A stretch of 5,326 bases of DNA, taken from assembly GCA_029260155.1 (NCBI GenBank), contig JAJDDU010000135.1:1-5326 (forward strand). Reading direction: 5' to 3'. This DNA is from Phycisphaerae bacterium (lineage in GTDB: Bacteria; Planctomycetota; Phycisphaerae; UBA1845). Shown piece after piece: positions 1 to 5,125 of the stretch (positions are counted from its first letter, which is position 1; each line of letters begins with the position of its first letter). The notes beneath the pieces were generated by a model. It saw only the letters and a list, made by a program, of their open reading frames with translations, was not told the DNA's origin and searched no databases. Both the position numbers and the translations under genes were made by a program.

Positions 1-335
1 CCGCAGAGGGTCTGCTGCAAAACGCAAAACCCATGCATCGCCCAACCCTGCCCGATGTGCTCGAATCGCCCGTCCTTGAGACGGTACAGATTCGGGGCGC
101 TGACCATGTGTCTGGGATCGGGGCCAGCGAACCAGTTCATATTGCTCGTGCCGACGTTGCAGGTGGTTCGGGCCAACGAGTATGCGCGGAACCCCTCGAC
201 GGCATTTCCGTTCGTCCAATTCTGAACGGTGGGAATAGAGCCGATGATCGCGTCGGGCTCGGCTGCTGCTGGGGATGCTGCGATCGCACAAGCCAAGACG
301 ATGAGCGTCGGTACGGATCGGGTTCGGTGAGACAT
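1..335 (-). CDS. Secreted protein of unknown function, N-terminal part (runs off left edge)
   Basis: The reading frame starts at the ATG at 335 and stays open for 111 codons to the window edge, so the C-terminus is missing. The first 25 residues form a clear Sec signal peptide: a basic n-region (HRTR), a short hydrophobic stretch (PTLIVLACAIAA) and an AAA cleavage site before E26. C16 after VLA loosely resembles a lipobox, but the signal-peptidase I site fits better. The mature part contains TTCNVGTSNMNWFAGPD, then PNLYRLKDGRFEHIGQGW, then MHGFCVLQQTLC. This pattern (a Cys-Asn-x-Gly segment, 'N-x-YRLKDGRFEQIGQSW', then 'HGF') matches my memory of a family of exported planctomycete proteins often carrying C-terminal sorting or dockerin modules. 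The function of that family is unknown to me. The protein is expected outside the cytoplasm. The start is well supported by a GGAGG Shine-Dalgarno. Confidence 0.82.
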   Translation of the reverse strand, partial: MSHRTRSVPTLIVLACAIAASPAAAEPDAIIGSIPTVQNWTNGNAVEGFRAYSLARTTCNVGTSNMNWFAGPDPRHMVSAPNLYRLKDGRFEHIGQGWAMHGFCVLQQTLC

Positions 336-343
336 GGTTCGTT

Positions 344-348
344 CCTCC
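344..348 (-). promoter_or_regulatory. Strong Shine-Dalgarno of the left-edge secreted protein
   Basis: GGAGG (continuing as GGAGGAA) on the minus strand lies 8 bases upstream of the ATG at 335. It is the strongest ribosome-binding site in the window and fixes the start of the secreted protein. I could not find a convincing -35/-10 pair for this gene in 349-444. Confidence 0.8.
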
Positions 349-444
349 GTCGCTACAGCCCGGATCCCAAATGTGAATGCTCTTTAACAGGCTACCCGAA
401 CGGCGCGACGATCGCGAGGTTTTCTCGGTTTTCGTTCCGCGTGA

Positions 445-473
445 TTGAGAGCAACGCCAGGGATGCGTACACT
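445..473 (+). promoter_or_regulatory. Putative sigma70 promoter of priA
   Basis: TTGAGA (445-450) and TACACT (468-473) are separated by exactly 17 bases, a near-ideal housekeeping promoter spacing. The predicted transcription start is near 480, giving a short leader of about 25 bases before the ATG at 505. The -35 element begins at the first possible in-frame start (TTG 445), and the ATG at 463 lies in the spacer. Both upstream starts would therefore lie before the transcript if this promoter is used. There is no experimental support; the call rests on sequence match alone. Confidence 0.55.
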
Positions 474-504
474 GCGTCGCGTGGGACGAGTTTCTGGCGA
501 CAAC

Positions 505-2775
505 ATGACCGGCCGACTGTGGGTCGAAGAGGGCGAGCACGCGGTGGGGGCGGTGGCGGAAGTCGCGCTCGTAGGGCCTGTGGAGAAGCTCTACACCTAT
601 CGCGTGACGCCGGAACTCGCGAAACAACTCGCCGCCGGGCAGCGCGTGAACGTGCCGGTGGGCAAACGTGGGCGGCTGACCGAGGGATTCTGCATCGCGA
701 TCGATCAGAAACCGTGGGACAACACGTTGCGGCCCATCGATTCGCTAATCGACGCGGAGAGTTTTCTAACCGACGACCTTCTGGAACTAGGCCGGTGGAT
801 CTCGCGTCACTACGCATGCCCGCTCGGGCGAACACTCGGCGCGTTGGTGCCGGACGCCGTGCGCAAGCAAGCCGGCTACGCGACCCAACGCTTCGCGCGA
901 CTTACCCAACCGATCGAGACGATACGCGCAGACGGCAAGAGGCTGGGCGGCAAGCAGAAGGCAGTGCTGACGCGACTGGGTGATGCGACAGAAGCACTGG
1001 ACCTCACCGTGCTGCTCGCGGAATCCGGCGCATCGCGGGCCACCGTGCGGGCGATGGAATCACGCGGGTGGATCGAGGTGGAGGCGACCAAAGTGCGACC
1101 GCCGGCGCCCGATTTCGATCAGCCCGCCGCAGAGCCGGATTACGAATTGAATGCGGATCAGCAGGCAGCTGTCGAACGTGTAATGAAGATCATCAACGCA
1201 CGCACGTTTCGCGTGGGGTTGTTGCATGGCGTCAGCGGCAGCGGCAAGACGGAGGTGTACATCCACGCCATGCGCGAAGTCGTCGCGTCGGGCGGCCAAG
1301 CTGTCATGCTCGTTCCCGAGATTGCACTGACCACGCAACTCGTTCAGCGATTGGCTTCGCGCTTTCAGGATGTGGCGGTCGTTCACAGCGGGCTCACCGG
1401 CGTGCAGCGATCGCTCACCTGGGCAGCGATTCGCTCGGGCGAGAAAAAAGTCGTGATCGGCACGCGTAGCGCGGTCTTCGCGCCCTGCCCAAACCTCGGA
1501 TTGATCGTGGTCGACGAGGAGCAGGAGGGCAGCTACAAGAATCTGCAAGCGCCGCGTTTTCACGTGCGCGACGTCGCCATCAAGCGAGGCCAACAGCTTG
1601 ACATTCCGGTCTTACTGGGCAGCGCGACACCGTCGTTGGAATCGTATCACAACTGCGCGCGGTTCGAGCATTTTGAACGCATCGACCTGCCGCATCGCGT
1701 GAAGGAGCTTCCGCTCCCGACGGTAACGGTCGTCGACATGAACGACGAATACCAGGAGAAGACCGGCATTCCGCTGCTGTCGCGCCTCACGCTGGCGGGG
1801 ATAGAGAAGGTGTTTTCCAACCGCGAGCAAGCGGTCGTTTTAATGAACCGGCGCGGATACGCGAGCTGGGTCTGCTGCGGGTCGTGCAAACATCGGATCG
1901 TCTGCCCCGACTGCAACGTTAACATGGTCTATCACGCCTCCCGCGCCGAGATGCTCTGTCACTTTTGCGGGCGGCGTACGCCTGCGGAGAAAACGTGTCC
2001 AAATCCATCGTGTAATGGCCGCCTGCTACCGTTCGGCAGCGGCACGCAGCGCGTGGAAGAACGCCTGAAACGCCTGTTCACGAGCGCCCGCATTGCCCGT
2101 GTCGACAGCGACACGATGCGCAACGCCCAATCCTATCAGCACGTGATTCAGCAGTTCGAGAGTCGCGAGATCGATTGCATCGTCGGGACGCAGATGATTG
2201 CCAAGGGTCTCGATTTCCCGTTCGTTTCGTTTGTCGGCGTGATCGGCGCGGACACGACACGATCGGGTCAGGATTTTAGAAGCGACGAACGACTGTTCCA
2301 GTTGGTCACACAGGTAGCCGGTCGGGCGGGCCGCAGTCAGAGCGCAGGCGCGGTCGTCGTGCAAACGCTGTCGCCGGACTCCCCCGCGCTCAGGGCGGCC
2401 ATCAACCACGACTACGCGTCGTTCGCCGAGCGAGAACTCACCGGACGCCGTATGTCATTCATGCCGCCCTTCAGCCGGTTGGCCCGTGTCGTGACAGCAG
2501 ACCCCCACGAACCAAGGGCACGCGAATCAGCCCAGACCCTCGCGGAGAATGCCCGCACCGCGATCGAAGAATGTGCGCTTTCGAACGCCGAAGTGCTAGG
2601 TCCCGCGCCGTGCGTCATGGAGAGAATTCGCAACCGCTACCGCTATGAGATCGTGATCCGATGCGCGACGGCGGTCGACATGCAGAAACTGCTCGACCGA
2701 CTCCGCGCCGGCGCACGGCTGCGGACAAAAACCGCCTCCATGGTCGTCGACGTCGACCCAGTGTCACTGGTTTGA
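505..2775 (+). CDS. priA: PriA, primosomal replication-restart helicase
   Basis: PriA recognises abandoned replication forks, unwinds them 3'-5' and recruits the primosome proteins that reload the replicative helicase in the cytoplasm. From the ATG at 505 the protein has 756 residues, close to the usual ~730-800. In order: an N-terminal 3'-DNA-binding domain (about 17-110, with VGPVEKLYTYRV and RVNVPVGKR); a linker with a winged-helix-like region (about 140-210); Walker A GVSGSGKT (242-249); motif II DEEQ (337-340); SATPS (373-377); an inserted zinc domain with cysteine pairs 458/461, 467/470, 485/488 and 498/503; GTQMIAKGLD (561-570); and arginine-finger motif QVAGRAGR (603-610). The C-terminus ends DVDPVSLV, typical of the family. 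Oddities are Gln in place of the usual motif II His, a C-x4-C final zinc pair and an extra C457. Other possible starts are TTG 445, ATG 463 and GTG 481. I chose 505 because a good promoter overlaps the region before it and the conserved domain begins shortly after; no clear Shine-Dalgarno precedes any of them. The gene is apparently monocistronic. Confidence 0.96.
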   Translation: MTGRLWVEEGEHAVGAVAEVALVGPVEKLYTYRVTPELAKQLAAGQRVNVPVGKRGRLTEGFCIAIDQKPWDNTLRPIDSLIDAESFLTDDLLELGRWISRHYACPLGRTLGALVPDAVRKQAGYATQRFARLTQPIETIRADGKRLGGKQKAVLTRLGDATEALDLTVLLAESGASRATVRAMESRGWIEVEATKVRPPAPDFDQPAAEPDYELNADQQAAVERVMKIINARTFRVGLLHGVSGSGKTEVYIHAMREVVASGGQAVMLVPEIALTTQLVQRLASRFQDVAVVHSGLTGVQRSLTWAAIRSGEKKVVIGTRSAVFAPCPNLGLIVVDEEQEGSYKNLQAPRFHVRDVAIKRGQQLDIPVLLGSATPSLESYHNCARFEHFERIDLPHRVKELPLPTVTVVDMNDEYQEKTGIPLLSRLTLAGIEKVFSNREQAVVLMNRRGYASWVCCGSCKHRIVCPDCNVNMVYHASRAEMLCHFCGRRTPAEKTCPNPSCNGRLLPFGSGTQRVEERLKRLFTSARIARVDSDTMRNAQSYQHVIQQFESREIDCIVGTQMIAKGLDFPFVSFVGVIGADTTRSGQDFRSDERLFQLVTQVAGRAGRSQSAGAVVVQTLSPDSPALRAAINHDYASFAERELTGRRMSFMPPFSRLARVVTADPHEPRARESAQTLAENARTAIEECALSNAEVLGPAPCVMERIRNRYRYEIVIRCATAVDMQKLLDRLRAGARLRTKTASMVVDVDPVSLV

Positions 2776-2789
2776 CACACCGAACGGTG
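2761..2789 (+). terminator. Tandem hairpins over the priA stop codon, possible terminator
   Basis: GTGTCA (2761-2766) and TGACAC (2773-2778) form a perfect 6-base stem with a 6-base loop; the TGA stop of priA is the start of the 3' arm. It is followed at once by CACC-GAAC-GGTG (2778-2789), a second small stem with a tetraloop. No T-run follows, so this is not a classical intrinsic terminator. It may still pause transcription or protect the mRNA 3' end. Confidence 0.3.
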
Positions 2790-3023
2790 AGACGCCAAAC
2801 GCGCCGCCTTTGCCCGTCAAAGTATCTGTAACTAGCTGGCGGAAAGGAAGTTACGTAATACTCAGCGACCGCTCGGTCGGCACCAACCGCCCCGAAAAAC
2901 CGACTAGCAGTACTATTAGTCAGCACAGGCCGCGTGACTTCGGTCAAGATTTTCGCACCTCAGCGCCGATACCCAAACATCGCCGGAAACGGGCAGACGA
3001 GTGCAAGCAGAGGAGTTGGTGCA
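2790..3023. other. Intergenic region with several short inverted repeats
   Basis: No convincing gene is seen here. A GTG at 2934 in the frame of the downstream gene would add 30 residues, but these look unconserved and lack a ribosome-binding site. Short dyads visible are CTTTG-N5-CAAAG (2808-2822), the palindrome TTACGTAA (2851-2858), CGACC-GCTC-GGTCG (2866-2879) and the imperfect dyad GACTAGCAGTACTATTAGTC (2902-2921, five paired outer bases around AGTACT). TACTAT at 2911-2916 could be a -10 element, but no matching -35 is present. The promoter of the downstream gene probably lies in this stretch; I cannot place it. Confidence 0.4.
3009..3015 (+). promoter_or_regulatory. Ribosome-binding site of the 197-residue unknown gene
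   Basis: AGAGGAG lies 8 bases before the ATG at 3024. It decides the start of the downstream gene against the longer GTG 2934 alternative, which has no comparable site. Confidence 0.7.
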
Positions 3024-3617
3024 ATGCAGGTCGAATCCATCACCGAACGACGCAAGGTCGCTGTGGCGCGTCGGCATCAGCCGGCGGGCGTTCATACGGT
3101 GGAGTTTCCCGCGTGGGGCGATGGGGGCCACGGCCCCGAGCTCGGACCGCATCCCGACGAACTGAGGCTGGAGGTTACCGGCGAAGACGGGCTGATCGTG
3201 GACTGGTTCGATGACAACTGGTGGCTGGAATCGCTGCGGCGCTGGAAAGACCGCACGCTGGCGATTCACCTGCTGCCGACGCCGGACGCGCTGCTCCACC
3301 CCCAGGTCACCCATGAGCTGGAAATGGTCCGCCGCCTGAACACCCCTTGGCGCTTGATCGGGTACACGTACGTGTCCGACATCGGTCATGCCTCCGTCAT
3401 TCGCGGCGTAGCGGCCAGCCGGTACGATGAAATCCGCGTGATCGATCAGCAGCGTCCGTCGACCGAATCCTTCGAGGTCGGCCTCGCCACGCTTGAATTG
3501 GCAGATGTTCTTGAAGAGGTCCGGCACGCCCAGGCATCCGAGCAGGTCGGCGGTCCGATGCTGACCCGCGCCCCGCTACCGCGTGCTTGCGCTCAGCCCG
3601 CGCATTGCAACGTCTGA
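3024..3617 (+). CDS. Conserved-looking protein of unknown function (197 aa)
   Basis: I do not recognise this protein. It has no signal peptide, no membrane segment and no obvious catalytic motif, so it is probably cytoplasmic. The N-terminal 25 residues are basic (ERRKVAVARRHQ). Residues 56-75 are rich in acidic and aromatic residues (GLIVDWFDDNWWLESLRRW). The segment 79-118 (LAIHLLPTPDALLHPQVTHELEMVRRLNTPWRLIG in part) and 134-140 (YDEIRVI) read like alternating strands and helices of an alpha/beta fold. The last 25 residues (GGPMLTRAPLPRACAQPAHC) look disordered and contain the protein's only two cysteines. The start at 3024 is supported by AGAGGAG at good spacing. The gene stands 248 bases after priA and is probably transcribed on its own. 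It converges on the DUF6504-like gene with 10 bases between the stop codons. That the frame is a real gene is supported by its length, its ribosome-binding site and protein-like composition. Confidence 0.75.
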   Translation: MQVESITERRKVAVARRHQPAGVHTVEFPAWGDGGHGPELGPHPDELRLEVTGEDGLIVDWFDDNWWLESLRRWKDRTLAIHLLPTPDALLHPQVTHELEMVRRLNTPWRLIGYTYVSDIGHASVIRGVAASRYDEIRVIDQQRPSTESFEVGLATLELADVLEEVRHAQASEQVGGPMLTRAPLPRACAQPAHCNV

Positions 3618-3630
3618 ATCGCCCGATTCA
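3615..3630. terminator. Shared bidirectional hairpin containing both convergent stop codons
   Basis: TGAATCGCCCGATTCA is a perfect inverted repeat (arms TGAATCG/CGATTCA, centre CC; as RNA, a 6-base stem with a GCCC loop). Its left end is the TGA stop of the plus-strand gene, and its right end is the TGA stop of the minus-strand gene. It would fold identically in both transcripts, so it could end or stabilise both messages. There is no T-run on either side, so intrinsic termination is uncertain. Confidence 0.5.
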
Positions 3631-3960
3631 ATCCGGTCGGCTCGCGTTTGACTCAATCGTGTAGAGAAACCAGCGTGCCTTCGGCGATCCGCTCTTGCTC
3701 GGTTGGCGGATAAAGTACACCGTCCAAACCAACCCGTCGGCCATACGCAGTTTGAAGTAATGCCGGCGGAGGTAGAGCTCTCCTTGGGCCTGCGAGCTTT
3801 CGCGCTCCGAGTGCTTCCAAACGCTGATCTTCGCATCGATCTCGACGGTCTCACCGCGCCATTTGAATGCGCTGGGGAGCCCAGGCTCGCCACGGCCCAT
3901 GGCAGCCATGTCGAATCCACCGCCCGCCGGAGTAATCTGGTCGCCTACGAACTCAGCCAT
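3628..3960 (-). CDS. DUF6504-like small protein
   Basis: This is a 110-residue cytoplasmic protein of unknown function. The pattern GEPGLPSAFKWRGETVEI (24-41), then a Trp-Lys (49-50), then GELYLRRHYFKLRMADG (60-76), VYFIRQ (81-86) and KARWFLYTIE (94-103) fits what I recall of the DUF6504 family. Its members have a 'G-x-P-x-x-F-x-W-R-G' opening and a 'RW-x-LY-x-I' ending in a small beta-rich domain. The family match is by memory and should be checked. It starts 6 bases after the stop of the VOC gene, so the two are almost certainly one transcript and may be translationally coupled. No good Shine-Dalgarno is seen; GGTG at the end of the preceding gene is the nearest candidate. No cysteine or obvious metal-binding cluster is present. 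Confidence 0.8.
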   Translation of the reverse strand: MAEFVGDQITPAGGGFDMAAMGRGEPGLPSAFKWRGETVEIDAKISVWKHSERESSQAQGELYLRRHYFKLRMADGLVWTVYFIRQPSKSGSPKARWFLYTIESNASRPD

Positions 3961-3966
3961 AATCGT

Positions 3967-4347
3967 TCACACCGCGGTCGCATCATACTCCACTAGTTCG
4001 ATTTCGATGCCGTCAGGATCAAAAAAGTAGAGGCGTTTTCCAGGCTCGTAGTCCATTTCAGCCTTGGGGGTCACGCCGAGGGAGGCGAGCCGCTTCTTCA
4101 TGGCATCCAAGTCGTCCACAACGTACCCGAAATGATTGATGCCCACCCTGCCATAGTCGTTGTCGGCCTTTTCCGACTGAGCAGCTTGGAAGAGGGCGAC
4201 ATAATGGGCGTCATCCCCAACGTGGGCAGCGGGCCTGCCGTCGCTCGTGGTCCCCTCCCAACGGAGGTCGAATCCGAAAAGCTGGCGATAAAACTCGGTC
4301 GATCGGGCCAAGTCGGACACAGACAAGTTCACGTGCTCTATAAACAT
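3967..4347 (-). CDS. VOC superfamily (glyoxalase-fold) protein
   Basis: This 126-residue single-domain protein of the vicinal-oxygen-chelate superfamily has two beta-alpha-beta-beta-beta modules. The first is FIEHVNLSVSDLARSTEFY through HYVALFQ; the second is INHFGYVVDDLDAMKKRL through FDPDGIEIELVEY. Likely metal ligands by position are H5, H72 and E117, the classic first-strand His, third-module His and 'DPDG-x-x-I-E' Glu. The fourth position, usually Glu in glyoxalase I, appears to be Q54 (ALFQ), which is also tolerated in the fold. Family members include glyoxalase I, extradiol dioxygenases and fosfomycin- or bleomycin-resistance proteins; the substrate here cannot be read from sequence. 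The ATG at 4347 has AAAAGG 8 bases upstream. The gene leads a likely operon with the DUF6504-like gene and is divergent from a SufR-like regulator. A strong promoter with an overlapping operator-like dyad lies directly upstream. Confidence 0.93.
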   Translation of the reverse strand: MFIEHVNLSVSDLARSTEFYRQLFGFDLRWEGTTSDGRPAAHVGDDAHYVALFQAAQSEKADNDYGRVGINHFGYVVDDLDAMKKRLASLGVTPKAEMDYEPGKRLYFFDPDGIEIELVEYDATAV

Positions 4348-4355
4348 AACAGACG

Positions 4356-4361
4356 CCTTTT
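4356..4361 (-). promoter_or_regulatory. Ribosome-binding site of the VOC gene
   Basis: AAAAGG on the minus strand ends 8 bases before the ATG at 4347, which supports that start. Confidence 0.55.
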
Positions 4362-4363
4362 CT

Positions 4364-4379
4364 AAAAGTATCTACTTTT
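4364..4379. promoter_or_regulatory. Perfect 16-base operator-like dyad between divergent genes
   Basis: AAAAGTATCTACTTTT has two perfect 7-base arms (AAAAGTA / TACTTTT) around TC. It lies just downstream of the -10 element of the minus-strand promoter, covering roughly -5 to +11 of the predicted VOC transcript. A homodimeric winged-helix protein bound here would block initiation. The adjacent divergently encoded SufR-like regulator is the obvious candidate ligand; that link is inferred from position. It does not match the CAAC-N6-GTTG site I recall for cyanobacterial SufR. Confidence 0.65.
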
Positions 4380-4380
4380 G

Positions 4381-4408
4381 TATATATCGCACATGACGAA
4401 TAAGTCAA
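4381..4408 (-). promoter_or_regulatory. Strong sigma70-type promoter for the VOC-DUF6504 operon
   Basis: On the minus strand TTGACT (4408-4403) and TATATA (4386-4381) are separated by 16 bases. This is the best promoter match in the window. The start site is predicted near 4374, giving a leader of about 27 bases before the ATG at 4347. TATATA reads the same on both strands and could also serve as the -10 of the divergent regulator, but the matching plus-strand -35 (TTTTCT at 4358-4363) is poor. Confidence 0.65.
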
Positions 4409-4410
4409 GT

Positions 4411-4434
4411 GTTTTCTTTGCAAATTCAGAAAAC
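4411..4434. promoter_or_regulatory. Second inverted repeat upstream of the regulator start
   Basis: GTTTTC (4411-4416) and GAAAAC (4429-4434) are perfect 6-base arms 12 bases apart, with the 8-base palindrome TTTGCAAA (4417-4424) inside. The element lies just upstream of the -35 of the VOC promoter and 18 bases before the chosen ATG of the regulator. It could be a second protein-binding site or a chance repeat in this AT-rich stretch. Confidence 0.3.
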
Positions 4435-4452
4435 GGGGCCTATGATGAACTC

Positions 4453-5112
4453 ATGGCACAGGAAACGGTTACCAATGCCCAGAAGCGCTTGCTGGATCGG
4501 ATCAAGCGAACCGGTCCGATGACGGCGGGGCACTTGGCGGAGATGTTGGGTATGACGGACGTTGCCGTCCGGCAGCATCTCACCGTTCTGGAGCGGGATG
4601 GTCGGGTGCGACAGGAGCGGCGTCCGGTGCAGGGGCGTGGCCGGCCGTCGATGGTGTGGTCGCTAGCGCCGGGTGCGGACCAGGTGTTTCCCGATCGCCA
4701 CGCTGACCTAACGGTCGACCTGATCAACGCGATGCGGCGTGAATTCGGCGAGGAGGGGCTGGCGCGGATCGTCGCGGCGCGTGCCGACGAACAGATCGAT
4801 CGTTACGGAGCAGATCTTCCGGGAACGCATGCGCCGTTGGAAAGTCGGGTGCAATCGCTGGCTGCGCAGCGTACGGCCGAAGGCTATATGGCTGAGGTGG
4901 CTTGCGAGGAGGGCGGGGGCTATCTGCTCATCGAGCATCACTGCCCTATTTGCCCCGCGGCGCGGATCTGCGCCGGGCTTTGTGCCGCGGAGCTGGACGT
5001 GTTTCGACGAGTCCTCGGCCCGGACGTTTCGGTCGAGCGCACTGCGCACGCGCTGGCTGGGGAAGCGCGATGCGCGTATCTCATTCAGGGGGCAAGCCAA
5101 GAGCCGGATTAG
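4453..5112 (+). CDS. SufR-like winged-helix regulator with C-terminal cysteine cluster
   Basis: This is a predicted DNA-binding repressor/sensor of the SufR-type (COG2345-like) family, 219 residues from ATG 4453. The N-terminal winged helix spans about 7-70, with recognition region AEMLGMTDVAVRQHLTVLERDG and a basic wing (RRPVQGRGRPSMVW). A helical middle (about 75-140) probably dimerises. The C-terminal sensor region carries HHCPIC (C164, C167), C173, C177 and C207, with 'AGEARCAYLI' at the end, as in family members that bind an iron-sulfur cluster or metal. C151 is a further cysteine. The C164-x12-C177 spacing matches SufR, but the third SufR cysteine position is not Cys here (GPDVSVE); C167 and C173 may compensate. 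Other starts are ATG 4393 and TTG 4378. I prefer 4453 because the bases before it are AT-rich, hold promoter and dyad elements, and would encode a non-conserved leader. No clear Shine-Dalgarno supports either, so a near-leaderless start at 4393 remains possible. The gene is divergent from the VOC operon and is its likely regulator. Confidence 0.88.
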   Translation: MAQETVTNAQKRLLDRIKRTGPMTAGHLAEMLGMTDVAVRQHLTVLERDGRVRQERRPVQGRGRPSMVWSLAPGADQVFPDRHADLTVDLINAMRREFGEEGLARIVAARADEQIDRYGADLPGTHAPLESRVQSLAAQRTAEGYMAEVACEEGGGYLLIEHHCPICPAARICAGLCAAELDVFRRVLGPDVSVERTAHALAGEARCAYLIQGASQEPD

Positions 5113-5125
5113 GTCCAGCCGATGA

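Noticed and set aside
37..48. Lipoprotein signal (VLAC, C16) in the left-edge secreted protein
   Set aside because: Leu at the -2 position and a short hydrophobic stretch before the Cys fit poorly; the later AAA site is a better signal-peptidase I site. (The Cys codon itself is near 288-290; the span listed here lies in the mature part and carries no lipobox either.)
392..835. Minus-strand frame of 147 codons antisense to priA
   Set aside because: Arg/Ala/Pro-rich with a run of prolines, no ribosome-binding site or recognisable motif, and fully explained by the priA coding pattern.
33..983. Long plus-strand open frame (316 codons) overlapping the secreted protein and the start of priA
   Set aside because: Arginine- and glycine-rich low-complexity translation with no domain, lying antisense to a signal-peptide gene and out of frame over priA; typical shadow frame of GC-rich DNA.
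1060..1593. Minus-strand frame of 177 codons inside priA
   Set aside because: Antisense to the PriA helicase core including Walker A and motif II; no protein-like motif of its own.
2934..3023. GTG 2934 as start of the unknown 197-residue gene
   Set aside because: No Shine-Dalgarno, and the added 30 residues are unlike a structured N-terminus; ATG 3024 has AGAGGAG at good spacing.
3703..3996. Plus-strand frame of 97 codons across the DUF6504-like gene
   Set aside because: Antisense to a recognisable small-protein family and in a tight operon; no start signal.
4378..4452. Longer N-terminus for the regulator from TTG 4378 or ATG 4393
   Set aside because: TTG 4378 lies in the operator dyad and before any plausible transcript start. 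ATG 4393 is not excluded, but the intervening bases are AT-rich, promoter-like and encode a non-conserved leader.
5113..5125. Terminator between the convergent regulator and dockerin genes
   Set aside because: Only weak complementarity (AGCC/GGCT around a 9-base loop) and the 6-base palindrome TGATCA are visible; not enough to call a terminator.
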